A DNA stretch of 64,000 nt from Candidatus Dependentiae bacterium (GTDB lineage: Bacteria; Babelota; Babeliae; Babelales; RVW-14). Where the stretch lies: assembly GCA_018266175.1 (NCBI GenBank), contig JAFEAY010000025.1, positions 1 through 64,000 of the forward strand, read 5' to 3'. The translations under genes and the position numbers were made by a program. Below, in pieces: positions 55,252 through 64,000 of the stretch. How positions within the stretch are numbered: position 1 is the first letter of the stretch; the number at the start of each line of letters is the position of its first letter. Below the pieces are notes generated by a model. That model had not been told where the DNA came from, ran no database searches, and saw only the letters and a list, made by a program, of their open reading frames with translations.

Positions 55252-55275
55252 ATGTTAAAAATAATGGAGGTTATC

Positions 55276-58080
55276 ATGAACGTGTTAAAAAATGTATTCA
55301 AATCATTGTTGAGCATTGTGGTATTGCTGGCAAGCACGCAGCTCCAAGCAAACATTTCACCCTTAGCGTTTAAAGAAATCTTTAAACACTTCAAGCCAGG
55401 CTACGAACTGTATGCACCCAACATTGGTTGCGCGGCACTCAAGAACGGTACGATTGATGCAATTCGTTTTTACAACGTCATCCCTGGGTCGCAAGATTCG
55501 CAAGGGCGTCGTCTGTACATTCAGGATAAAGCGCTTAAAAACGACCCGTTTGTTGAACTGGCAATTCTACTCTTTCCATCGCCTGCTGGCCAGCTCACTG
55601 CCATGACCAGTCATGGTCAAAACATTGGTGCACAATTAACAGTGTATGACATTGCGGCAATGTTGAATTTTTGTGCAAGGATTAGAGCTGCTATTTGTAC
55701 CATGAAAGCGAATAAGGGCCTTAAAGGAAATCAACTCGGTAAAAAAATCAAAAGAGCATTTGCCCATTTATGTGAAGCTCTCGATATAGCAAATAACAGA
55801 AATCTTCGCAAAGAAATCAAGAAACACAAAAAACTTTATTTGTATGCAAACAATACCCTTGAAACTTACTTTAAATGGCTTAAAATTCCCGATCGTTTTT
55901 TGAATGACATCCCTCATGCTCAGGTGCTTTTGAAACTTTTGTATCGCTGTATTGAAATTGAAGAACGTGATGATCGACGCCAAGTATTCAGAGAAAACCC
56001 CAATAAGCATAAATGCTTTGATTTTTATTGTGATAACTCTTTTTATCCCAAGTACACACCCGAAATGCTCCTCAACGCATTCTTTTGTTTAAAATTCGGT
56101 TCAGAGGAAATTCAGACCTTGATCCAAAATTTAGATGAACAGCTTGTTGATCATCAAGCAATGTTTGAATATGGTTTGATTGATCAAGGCAATCTTGAGG
56201 ATGCGGCGAAAAAATCTCCCGATCAAGCAACCCTTGATGACCTCTGGGTCATTCAAAACCGCGACTTGATTGACGCTGTCATTCCGTATGCACGCCAGTG
56301 CGTACCGGTGAACAATGGTCTTGCCTGTGGTTATGACCGAGTAAACAATCAGCTCCTTGAAAACAGAACATACCCCGATTGCACCGAGACAACCATTCGT
56401 CACTTGTGCAATTTGGTTTTATACAACAAGCAGACCAAGCATTGGGATGTAGAGCATGCTCTGAAAAAAATTAGTGATGTGCAAACATACGATAACCTCG
56501 AAGCATTTTATCAAATTCAAAAACCTGAACAAGCAAACTCTGGTGAAGCTGCCGTGCGTAATGCGTGGAGCAAGGTCGTAAACAATCTTGATGGCAATAT
56601 TCGGTACAACAAAAAGTTTTTGCCACCATCGATAAAAAATGACAATGATCATGATAATGAAATTAGCTCCGGCCTTGTTAATATCATGCGCCTGCTCAAC
56701 ATCGTTTTTGAACTCGGTCTTGAGTCAGAACCTGTGTATCACAATGACAATCAGTACGAACAGGCGGTAACACAATGGGCAACCTCGGGACTTGAAACTT
56801 TTTTCAAAACACTCGCTCCTGAAAAACAAAATGTAGCCATTCAAATCTATAACGTTGCAACGTACACTGCAGCCGATCATCGCAAAGATTGCTCTGCAAT
56901 AATAACCGTACAGGTTGAACAAGATTTTAAATTTGTCATGAGCATTAGCTCTGGCCATGCACAATTTGACTCGATTACCACGCTAGTCCAAGTAAGCCAA
57001 GACAAAATTGCTTCGTGTGCACAACAGCATGATCATAGGTTGCAATATTCAGGTGAGCAGATTTTGTTGTTGAATGCTGCAACAAAAGATTATGCCACAA
57101 CACCCTTGCACAAGCTTTTTTCAATAAATGTCATTGATAGCGCTGCAATCATCACCATGCTGAAACAATTGCACCTGATGCTTGTAAGTAACCACATTAC
57201 TGACGCCCGTGCAGCTTTGATTTTACAAAACGCACTGCAACGCTTCTTGTGGCAAGATTTGCAGATGAGCCGTAACATTCAGACTATTTTGAGCGATTTA
57301 TTCAGCCTGAGGAATAACGAAATTCGTGCTGTTTTAAGTAAAGAAGTCAAAGTAATTGGTGGCAATAAATGGTTAAACAATTGTTTCAACAATAATTTCA
57401 ACAATAATTTTAGTGATTTATTAAAATTTTTTACAGCCCTTGAAAGCATCGACCTTTCTTGGTCAGGAATCAAATCTATACAAATCTCTGGAACCTGCCC
57501 TAACCTAAAAAAACTCGACCTTTCTCACACACCAAACATTGAATCGCTTACGCTTTCAGGATCCTTTAATGCCCTTGAAAGCATCGACCTTTCTTGGTCA
57601 GGAATCAAAGCCTTAGAAATTTCTGGCACTTGCTCTAACCTAAAAAATCTCAACCTGAGATCTACACAAAACCTTAAATCGGTTACTCTTTCGAGCTCAC
57701 TCAATGCCCTTGCAAGCATCTACCTTTCTTACTCAAGAATCAAAGCCTTAGAAATTTCTGGAACCTGCCCTAACCTCAAACAACTCTACCTGGACAAAAC
57801 ACAAAACCTTGAATCGCTTACACTCTCTGGATCATTAAATGCACTTGAAAAAATTACACTTTGGGGCTCAGAAATCACAGAATTAATTTTGGATAAAAAT
57901 TCGTTTCCAAAACTCAAAACAGATGACCCTCGAATCAAGCTGATTGATAAAAAAAGAAAGCGTGATGAAAAGGACAACTTTGAAGAAGAAATTAGCAAAG
58001 AGAACAAGCTCGTCAAACTTGCTGATGCTGAACAACCAGTTGGCCAAAATAATGCAAACGACGAAATTATGGATAATTGA
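55276..58080 (+). CDS. secreted leucine-rich-repeat protein, paralog C
   Basis: The product is 934 residues with a signal peptide ending LQA, the shared domain (NISPLAFKEIFKHFKPGYEL) and only three double leucine-rich repeats (about 725-865). A segment at about 138-235 differs strongly from paralogs A, B and D (LKGNQLGKKIKRAFAHL), so variation is not limited to the repeats. KKRKRDEK is present near residue 895; the end is EIMDN without a Cys. Start five bases after GGAGG. Its N-terminus (MNVLKNVFK) matches that of paralog B. Confidence 0.75.
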   Translation: MNVLKNVFKSLLSIVVLLASTQLQANISPLAFKEIFKHFKPGYELYAPNIGCAALKNGTIDAIRFYNVIPGSQDSQGRRLYIQDKALKNDPFVELAILLFPSPAGQLTAMTSHGQNIGAQLTVYDIAAMLNFCARIRAAICTMKANKGLKGNQLGKKIKRAFAHLCEALDIANNRNLRKEIKKHKKLYLYANNTLETYFKWLKIPDRFLNDIPHAQVLLKLLYRCIEIEERDDRRQVFRENPNKHKCFDFYCDNSFYPKYTPEMLLNAFFCLKFGSEEIQTLIQNLDEQLVDHQAMFEYGLIDQGNLEDAAKKSPDQATLDDLWVIQNRDLIDAVIPYARQCVPVNNGLACGYDRVNNQLLENRTYPDCTETTIRHLCNLVLYNKQTKHWDVEHALKKISDVQTYDNLEAFYQIQKPEQANSGEAAVRNAWSKVVNNLDGNIRYNKKFLPPSIKNDNDHDNEISSGLVNIMRLLNIVFELGLESEPVYHNDNQYEQAVTQWATSGLETFFKTLAPEKQNVAIQIYNVATYTAADHRKDCSAIITVQVEQDFKFVMSISSGHAQFDSITTLVQVSQDKIASCAQQHDHRLQYSGEQILLLNAATKDYATTPLHKLFSINVIDSAAIITMLKQLHLMLVSNHITDARAALILQNALQRFLWQDLQMSRNIQTILSDLFSLRNNEIRAVLSKEVKVIGGNKWLNNCFNNNFNNNFSDLLKFFTALESIDLSWSGIKSIQISGTCPNLKKLDLSHTPNIESLTLSGSFNALESIDLSWSGIKALEISGTCSNLKNLNLRSTQNLKSVTLSSSLNALASIYLSYSRIKALEISGTCPNLKQLYLDKTQNLESLTLSGSLNALEKITLWGSEITELILDKNSFPKLKTDDPRIKLIDKKRKRDEKDNFEEEISKENKLVKLADAEQPVGQNNANDEIMDN
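57450..57880 (+). repeat. three 135-bp LRR-coding repeats (paralog C)
   Basis: Landmarks at 57496, 57631 and 57766, two exact 135-bp steps (45 residues). Confidence 0.9.
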
Positions 58081-58117
58081 AAGCAAATAAAATTTTAATA
58101 GAAACCTGGAGGTTATC

Positions 58118-60838
58118 ATGAACGCACTCAAAAAGATGGTAAAACTTTTATCTGGTACAGCACTGCTCATCAGCATGCAGCTGCAGGCAAACATTTCACC
58201 CTTAGCATTCAAGGGTATCTTCAGCCACTTCAAGCCTGGCTACGAGCTGTACGCACCCAACATTGGTTGTGCAGCACTCAAGAACGGTACAGTTGATGCA
58301 ATCCGTTTTTACAACGTCATCCCTGGGCCGCAAGATTCGCAAGGGCGTCGTCTGTATATTCAAGACAAAGCACTTAAAAACGACCCATTTGCTGAACTGG
58401 CAATTTTATTGTTCCCATCGCCGGCTGGACAACTCACTGCCATGACCAGTCACAGCCAGAGCATTGGTGCACAGTTGAGTGTGCACGATGTTGCTACGCT
58501 TTTGAACTTTTGCGCAAAGGTGAGAACAACGGTTAAATCTTTTGATATTCGAAATGGGCAAAAGTTTCATGTAATGGGTGGTAATGAATTTGGAAGTAAT
58601 TTCAATGCAGCCATCAAACGATTGCAAGCTGCAGCACAAAATCAAGTTGATACAGACTTCTTCAAGAACTTTTTAAGCAACAATCGACGTTTTAGCATTA
58701 TTTTGCCAAGAGCCAAAGAACTCTTGTCCGTACTCTGCAAATGCATCGAGCTCGAAGAGCGTGATGATCGAAGAGCTCTTTGTGCATCTAACCCTGAACA
58801 TTACAAAAATTTTGAAAAATATCATGAAGCAACATTTTACCCAAAATACACGCCTGAAATGCTCCTTAACGCATTCTTTTGTTTAAAATTTGGCTCAGAG
58901 GAAATTCAGACCTTAATCCAAAATTTAGATGAACAGCTTGTTGATCATCAAGCAATGTTTGAAGATGGTTTGATTGATCAAGGCAATCTTGAGGATGTGG
59001 TGAAAAAATCTTCCGATCAAGCAACTCTTGATGACCTCTGGGTCATTCAAAACCGCGATTTAATTGACGCTGTTATTCCCTATGCACGCCAGTGCAAGCC
59101 GGTGAACAATGGTCTTGCTTGTGGTTATGACCGTGCAAACAATCAGTTACTTGAAAACAAAACATATCCGGATTGTACCGAGACTACCATTCGTCACTTG
59201 TGCAATTTGGTTTTGTATAACAAAAAGACAAAGCATTGGGATGTAGAGCATGCTCTGAAAAAAATTAGTGATGTGCAAGCATACGATAACCTTGAAGCAT
59301 TTTATCAACTGCAAAAACCTGAACAAGCTAATTCAGGTAAAATTTCTGTACGCAACGCTTGGAGCAAGGTGGTGAATAACCTTGATGCTAACATTCGCTA
59401 CAACGAAAAATATCTTGCTCACAGCAACCACAATGATAATGATAATGAAGTTGATAGCGGCCTTGTTAATATCATGCGCGTGCTCAATGCAGTTTTTGAG
59501 CTTGGATTTGAATCAGAGCCTGTATATCAAGATGACAATCAGTACACTCAGGCGGTAACACAATGGGCAACCATAGGACTTGAAACCTTTTGCAGAACAC
59601 TCGCTCCTGAAAAACAGAATATCTCCATTGAAATTGATAACGTTGCAACCTATACCGCAAGCGATAATCGCAAAGATTGTTCTGGAACAATAACCATACA
59701 GGTTGAACAAGATTTTGAGTTCGTCATAAGCGTTAAGTCTGGCCACGCACAATTTGACTCAATCACCACGCTTGCTCCTGAAGTAAGCACTACAATTTCT
59801 TCATGCACAGAACAGCATGCTCATGTATTGCAACATTCCACAGGCGAACAAATTTTGTTGTTGAATGATGCAACAAAAAAATCTATCACAACACCTTTAC
59901 ACCTGCTTTTTTCGGAAAATGTTATCGATAGTGTTGCAATCATCAACATGCTCAAAGAATTATATCTGACGCTTACAAATACCCAAATTTCGTACACTCA
60001 TGCAGCTTTGATTCTACGGAATGCACTTCAGCGCTTCTTGTGGCAAGATTACCAAATGAGCATGGATATTCAGACTATTTTAAGAGATCTATTCAACCTT
60101 AAAAATAACGAAATTTGTGCTGTCTTGAGTCAAGAGGTCAAAACAATTACTGGCTTTCTATGGCTCGATTGTTTCGACAACAATTTTGATAATCTATTAA
60201 AATTTTTTACAGCCCTTAAAAGAGTTAACCTTTCTTACTCAGGAATCAAAACCATAGAAATTTCTGGTGGCACCTACCCTAACCTCAAAAAACTCGACCT
60301 GGGCTGCACACAAAATCTTGAATCGCTTACGCTTTCAGGATCATTGAATGCGCTTGAATGGATTAATCTTTCTTACTCAGGAATCAAAACCATAGAAATT
60401 TCTGGCACCTGCCCTAACCTAAAAAAGCTCGAGCTTAGTAAAACACAGAATCTTCAATCGGTTACTCTTTCCGGATCATTAAATGCACTTGAAATGTTGA
60501 ACCTTGGTTACTCAGGAATCAGAACTCTAGAAATATCTGGGGACACCTGCCCTAACCTAAAACAACTCTTCCTGAATAACACACGAAACCTTGAATCGCT
60601 TACGCTTTCAGGATCTTTTAATGCTCTTGAATGGATTAACCTTCATTTCTCAAGAATCAAGGAATTGGTTTTGGATAAAAATTCATTTCCAAAACTTACA
60701 ACAAATGACCCTCGAATCAAGCTGATTGATAAAAAAAGAAAACGTGATGAAGAGGATAATTTTGAAGAAGAAATTGGCAAAGAAAATAAGTACACAAAAC
60801 TAGATGAAGCTGAGCAAGCTGTTGGCCCGAATAACTAA
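58118..60838 (+). CDS. secreted leucine-rich-repeat protein, paralog D
   Basis: The product is 906 residues with a signal peptide (MNALKKMVKLLSGTALL, ending LQA), the shared domain, and three double leucine-rich repeats (about 706-850). Its region at about 135-230 (KSFDIRNGQKFHVMGGNEFGS) is close to paralog B and unlike C, while its end (KKRKRDEEDNFEEEIGKENK) is close to A and C. This is a mosaic pattern. It ends GPNN without the CNLI tail. GGAGG is five bases before the ATG. The next gene starts 12 bases after its stop. Confidence 0.75.
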   Translation: MNALKKMVKLLSGTALLISMQLQANISPLAFKGIFSHFKPGYELYAPNIGCAALKNGTVDAIRFYNVIPGPQDSQGRRLYIQDKALKNDPFAELAILLFPSPAGQLTAMTSHSQSIGAQLSVHDVATLLNFCAKVRTTVKSFDIRNGQKFHVMGGNEFGSNFNAAIKRLQAAAQNQVDTDFFKNFLSNNRRFSIILPRAKELLSVLCKCIELEERDDRRALCASNPEHYKNFEKYHEATFYPKYTPEMLLNAFFCLKFGSEEIQTLIQNLDEQLVDHQAMFEDGLIDQGNLEDVVKKSSDQATLDDLWVIQNRDLIDAVIPYARQCKPVNNGLACGYDRANNQLLENKTYPDCTETTIRHLCNLVLYNKKTKHWDVEHALKKISDVQAYDNLEAFYQLQKPEQANSGKISVRNAWSKVVNNLDANIRYNEKYLAHSNHNDNDNEVDSGLVNIMRVLNAVFELGFESEPVYQDDNQYTQAVTQWATIGLETFCRTLAPEKQNISIEIDNVATYTASDNRKDCSGTITIQVEQDFEFVISVKSGHAQFDSITTLAPEVSTTISSCTEQHAHVLQHSTGEQILLLNDATKKSITTPLHLLFSENVIDSVAIINMLKELYLTLTNTQISYTHAALILRNALQRFLWQDYQMSMDIQTILRDLFNLKNNEICAVLSQEVKTITGFLWLDCFDNNFDNLLKFFTALKRVNLSYSGIKTIEISGGTYPNLKKLDLGCTQNLESLTLSGSLNALEWINLSYSGIKTIEISGTCPNLKKLELSKTQNLQSVTLSGSLNALEMLNLGYSGIRTLEISGDTCPNLKQLFLNNTRNLESLTLSGSFNALEWINLHFSRIKELVLDKNSFPKLTTNDPRIKLIDKKRKRDEEDNFEEEIGKENKYTKLDEAEQAVGPNN
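60230..60665 (+). repeat. three LRR-coding repeats (paralog D)
   Basis: Landmarks at 60275, 60410 and 60548, one 135-bp and one 138-bp step. Confidence 0.9.
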
Positions 60839-60850
60839 AAGGATTAGATA

Positions 60851-61321
60851 ATGGTTTACAAGAAATATTTTATTATGATAAGTGCAGCTTTATGGTTGAT
60901 ATCATCAGCATATTGTATGAATAATCAGACATATGGATCTTTTCAGACATCACGTCCTGCGTATGAGATACATCACTCGAGAGGTCAATATGTTCAACAG
61001 CTTCAAAAAGCTCACAAGAAAGAGTGGTGTCGTTGCACACAATGCAATGAAGTTATTGCGCTTCAACTTGATGTTACATCATATGTTTTTCAAGAAACTC
61101 CTGCATTAGAAACAAACAATTATTCCTATGAAAGTTGTCTCTTGTGTCTTCAAGCATCTGGTTGTCGAAAACGATATTTTAATTCATACACGCTTCATGA
61201 GTCATGCTATAAAAAAACACACCAAAGAATAAATACTATTTTGTGTGATGCGTGCGTTTTTCTTAACCAACAAAAACCTCCATCTGAAAATCGATTTTCA
61301 TGTTTGTTTGGATGTTTTTAA
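60851..61321 (+). CDS. secreted cysteine-rich protein, C4HC3-type metal-binding pattern
   Basis: This 156-residue protein has a signal peptide (about 1-22, ending AYC) followed by an ordered set of eight Cys/His: CTQC, CLLC, HESC and CDAC. The order (C-x2-C, C-x2-C, H-x2-C, C-x2-C) is that of cross-brace zinc domains such as PHD and RING-CH, although the spacing between the second pair and the His is longer (about 20). It is a paralog of the next gene. It starts 12 bases after the last LRR gene, so it is the end of that operon. Function unknown; a ubiquitin-related role is only a possibility. Confidence 0.65.
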   Translation: MVYKKYFIMISAALWLISSAYCMNNQTYGSFQTSRPAYEIHHSRGQYVQQLQKAHKKEWCRCTQCNEVIALQLDVTSYVFQETPALETNNYSYESCLLCLQASGCRKRYFNSYTLHESCYKKTHQRINTILCDACVFLNQQKPPSENRFSCLFGCF

Positions 61322-61466
61322 TTGATCATATGGCTTAACCCTTGCTCAAGAGAGCAACTACATTAATCGAATAATTGACTTCTGAGCCTTTAATATGAGC
61401 ACATAGGAATGATCAAAAAATATTTTAAGAACCCCAAGCATTGATACAAAAATGAGAGGGACAGAT

Positions 61467-62066
61467 ATGCTTCTCAATCGCTTTATTTATTCAATGGTAT
61501 GCACAATGTTATTGTTACAATCCTCAACGCTGTGCATGCAGCATCATGAAAACTCTGAAACAGAGATCGAAATGCAAGATATTACACCACAAAGAGCAAC
61601 GATCTCATCACTCATTCAACAAATTTTGCAAGACAGCCCTCACCAATGCGAAAAATGTAAAAAGGAAATTGCAAGTTTTGATGTCTCGTACTACCTTGTT
61701 AACGCTCATAATTCTGTTAATTTTGCTGATAAAAACTGTTTAGTCTGCTTCAAAAAAGAAACCGAAAGATACAATTCTCAGAATACATCTTTGTTTTTTG
61801 ATTTGTATAATTTACACGACTCATGTTACATAAAGTTGTGTAAAAAAACAGAAGAAAGTACCTGCTCAAAATGTACTCAAAAAAGCCTTAAACCTAAAAA
61901 GGTAAAAACTATAAAAAATAATAACTTACATGAAAAGAAAGCATGTACCTGCTGTGCAGAAATGGGCGCAAGTTTTGCTTGCAGCCAAGCCTTCCACGAA
62001 CTGAGTTTATCATGTTGCGGCTGCTTTTTTGGAATTATAGAAAGTTTTTCTTCATCAAACGATTAA
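61467..62066 (+). CDS. secreted cysteine-rich protein, paralog of preceding gene
   Basis: The product is 199 residues from the ATG at 61467, which follows AGAGGGA; an ATG five codons earlier has no ribosome site. After a signal peptide ending near TLC it shows the same order as its neighbour: CEKC, CLVC, LHDSC and CSKC, with YNLHDSCYIK matching YTLHESCYKK. A second Cys cluster (CTCC, then CCGC) is added at the C-terminus. The 130-base gap before it suggests its own promoter. No known family is recognised with certainty. Confidence 0.65.
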   Translation: MLLNRFIYSMVCTMLLLQSSTLCMQHHENSETEIEMQDITPQRATISSLIQQILQDSPHQCEKCKKEIASFDVSYYLVNAHNSVNFADKNCLVCFKKETERYNSQNTSLFFDLYNLHDSCYIKLCKKTEESTCSKCTQKSLKPKKVKTIKNNNLHEKKACTCCAEMGASFACSQAFHELSLSCCGCFFGIIESFSSSND

Positions 62067-62195
62067 TATCGCATGATAATTTTACGGTTCAGACTATTTC
62101 TCAAGCTGGTGTTAAAAGAAATATTGATGATAAAATGTTCAATTCGTAGACCAATTTCTTTTAACCAATCGTATATCTCGGAGAGAGACTGTCCC

Positions 62196-62612
62196 ATGAA
62201 AAAATACTTATTGATTGTACTTGCAATAACTTTGAGTCAACAATGTATTGGTATGACTGAGCAACATGAAAGATTCGCTTATAAACAAGCTCTTTTTTCA
62301 TACAAAGAAATTATAGAAAAATTTGGTAAACAGGTAGTTGCACACAAGAAATCGCCTAAGACCTGTAAACCAATGAACCGCGATCGATTAATTATTGAGC
62401 TCTATAAAGTACTCCAAACATACTGTCAAAGAGTTCACCCATCGTTACATGTTGATGATGAATGTGCATTCAAATTGGCAGAAAGCATTGAAGCTGATGA
62501 CCAACTTATACCCGAAAGCAAACGTTTCATTCTAGGATTTTTTACCGAATTGGACTTCTATCAATCGCCTAGCGAATTTTCAGAGTCAGTAGAGAAAACA
62601 ACGCAAGAATAA
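62196..62612 (+). CDS. small secreted protein of unknown function
   Basis: The product is 138 residues from the ATG at 62196, eight bases after GGAGAGAG; longer frames upstream lack a ribosome site. Signal peptide MKKYLLIVLAITLSQQCIG, then a mostly helical, charged mature part with four conserved-looking Cys but no known domain. Its 3' end overlaps the convergent mraY gene by 44 bases, so both C-termini are encoded on opposite strands of the same DNA. Possibly another exported factor of the neighbouring cluster. Confidence 0.6.
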   Translation: MKKYLLIVLAITLSQQCIGMTEQHERFAYKQALFSYKEIIEKFGKQVVAHKKSPKTCKPMNRDRLIIELYKVLQTYCQRVHPSLHVDDECAFKLAESIEADDQLIPESKRFILGFFTELDFYQSPSEFSESVEKTTQE

Positions 62613-63633
62613 TTGAGATAATCCAAAAGCGAACGGTAATTTTGGGCTCTTCCCAACCAATCAATTCAAAATGATGATGAATGGGCGCCATGCGAAACAT
62701 GCGGCGCCCAAAGACTTTGAATGAAAAAACTTGAATAATTACCGAGACTGTTTCAAGAACAAAAATTCCACCACTGATCACCAGTAACAATTCTTGTCGT
62801 GCCATGAGTGCCATCATCGCCAAGCCTGCTCCAAGCGCCAGTGAACCAACATCGCCCATAAAAATTTGTGCAGGATGCGTGTTGTACCACAAAAATCCGA
62901 GCAATACTCCTACAAGCGCTCCACCAATCACCGCAAGCTCAGGACTTCCTGCAAACGGAATGTAAAGGTAGGCAGCAAACCCTTTGTGCGATGCAACATA
63001 GGTGATCAGCGCAAAGGCGCTAAAATTTGAAATAAGTGGACCCGTTGCAAGGCCATCAAGTCCATCGGTTAAATTGACCGCATTACTTGTTGCGGTAATA
63101 ATCCAGGCACCCCACGGGATCAAGAACAATCCAAAGTAGGGATTAAAGTTTTTGAAAAAAGGAACACAGATCGAACCTTCAGGCTGCATAACAAAGTACC
63201 AAATCAGCGCTGCCCCAAACGAACATCCCGCTTGAAGCCAAAATTTAAGGCGTGCAGAGATTCCTTTGCGGTTTTTAATTTTAAACCAGTCATCCAAAAA
63301 ACCAATCAGGCCAAAACTCAGAAAACAGAACATAAAAATCCAGACCGAACTTTTGGTCAAGTCATTCCACAAAAGTGCTGTGATCAAGGCAATTGAAACA
63401 ATAAAAAGTCCCCCCATAGTAGGAGTATCATTTTTTTGTTGATGACTTTCTGGCGTCCATTCTCGAACTTTTGAACGAAAAAATTTTTGCGATGTTTTAA
63501 TAAACCAGTTACCCAATAGAAATGATAAAAAGAGTGAAGTAAGGAGTGCTGCAATAGCGCGCACCGTCACGTAATGAAAAAGATTGAAGAATGAATAATG
63601 AGCCTGAAGCGCCTGTGCTATGTGATAAATCAT
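62569..63633 (-). CDS. mraY: phospho-N-acetylmuramoyl-pentapeptide-transferase
   Basis: This 354-residue membrane enzyme attaches phospho-MurNAc-pentapeptide to undecaprenyl phosphate, giving lipid I at the inner membrane. About ten membrane segments are visible, with the signature NDTPTMGG (about 67-74), FLDDWFKIKN (about 112-121), NLTDGLDGLA (about 190), MGDVGSLALG, and APIHHHFELIGW near the C-terminus. AAGGTCGT precedes the ATG. The organism therefore makes peptidoglycan precursors. Usual dcw-cluster neighbours (murF, murD, ftsW) are not seen downstream; the upstream gene is only partly in the window. Confidence 0.95.
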   Translation of the reverse strand: MIYHIAQALQAHYSFFNLFHYVTVRAIAALLTSLFLSFLLGNWFIKTSQKFFRSKVREWTPESHQQKNDTPTMGGLFIVSIALITALLWNDLTKSSVWIFMFCFLSFGLIGFLDDWFKIKNRKGISARLKFWLQAGCSFGAALIWYFVMQPEGSICVPFFKNFNPYFGLFLIPWGAWIITATSNAVNLTDGLDGLATGPLISNFSAFALITYVASHKGFAAYLYIPFAGSPELAVIGGALVGVLLGFLWYNTHPAQIFMGDVGSLALGAGLAMMALMARQELLLVISGGIFVLETVSVIIQVFSFKVFGRRMFRMAPIHHHFELIGWEEPKITVRFWIISIILALFSLLTLKIR

Positions 63634-63817
63634 ACGACCTTGGTACTCAAGAGGGTTAATTATTACGATAAATAGAGAGGGTAGTATACCACTAAAAGGC
63701 GAACTTTTTCATTATAAAAAACGAGTACAATCAATAAATTATTTTTTGAAACTTCAATAAAATATTGCTCGTTACATGAGCTTTATAGATTTATACAGCT
63801 ACTCTACTCTTAATAAG

Positions 63818-63864
63818 AAATATTCAGGACCAGTAGCTCTGTGAGCTGCCAGCCCTGAATATTT
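63818..63864 (-). terminator. terminator of the gene at the right edge
   Basis: AAATATTCAGG (63818-63828) and CCTGAATATTT (63854-63864) form a perfect 11-bp stem with an inner AGCTC/GAGCT pairing. It lies four bases after the stop of the minus-strand partial gene and is followed on that strand by a T-rich stretch. Confidence 0.7.
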
Positions 63865-63867
63865 TCT

Positions 63868-64000
63868 TTACTCAAGTTCAAGAGCTTTGACAACCTTCTT
63901 TCCATTCTCTGTTGCTTCAAAATCTGCTCGATTTTTTTCCACTAATAATTTAAGCCCAATTTTAATGTCAGGGGGACATAGACGAATTCCCTGATACTGA
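63868..64000 (-). CDS. 3' end of an unidentified gene (partial)
   Basis: The minus strand is open from the window edge to a TAA at 63868, encoding at least 43 residues ending KKVVKALELE. A terminator hairpin directly follows the stop, which supports a real gene end. It lies upstream of mraY on the same strand. The fragment (GIRLCPPDIKIGLKLLVEK) is not assigned to a family, and it does not look like a MurF C-terminus to me. Confidence 0.5.
   Translation of the reverse strand, partial: QYQGIRLCPPDIKIGLKLLVEKNRADFEATENGKKVVKALELE

Overview
The window looks like part of a small, AT-rich genome of an intracellular, protist-associated bacterium, most likely a member of Candidatus Dependentiae (TM6, class Babeliae). 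This is an inference. It rests on housekeeping genes (pheS, galU, mraY, trxB, folC-like, nrnA-like, four tRNAs) scattered singly among many long genes that each begin with a signal peptide and carry eukaryote-like modules: ubiquitin-specific protease (USP) folds, C2H2-like zinc fingers, ankyrin repeats and leucine-rich repeats.

Layout. 1-2.4 kb: HAD phosphatase, GNAT and a small membrane protein, with remnants of a second GNAT and a Fic-like gene. 2.5-23.7 kb: secreted-effector region with a small zinc-finger protein, an ankyrin protein, a 1875-residue zinc-finger/USP protein, an unknown secreted protein and a 3750-residue protein with zinc-finger modules, five USP-like domains (two with substituted catalytic residues) and a Josephin-like Cys/His/Asp domain. 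23.7-31.5 kb: regulators with divergent or own promoters (TetR/SnoaL/APH, MerR-TipAS), two AAA ATPases with C-terminal nuclease-like domains, and two more secreted proteins. 31.6-44 kb: tRNAs and housekeeping genes, a peroxiredoxin/thioredoxin-reductase pair, a MazEF-type toxin-antitoxin module and two copies of a 20-codon ORF. 44.4-62.6 kb: a probable operon of four paralogous secreted leucine-rich-repeat proteins, with a secreted PEP-synthase-like protein between copies 1 and 2, followed by two cysteine-rich C4HC3-type secreted proteins and one more secreted protein. 62.6-64 kb: mraY and the 3' end of an unknown gene.

How it fits together. The effector-like genes share signal peptides, Cys/His modules and internal duplications. 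Repeat number differs between paralogs, and duplicated gene scraps lie at their borders, so the effector region appears to evolve by recombination. The deubiquitinase-like, ankyrin and LRR proteins are most simply read as a set acting on the eukaryotic host. No phage, insertion sequence or CRISPR array was seen.
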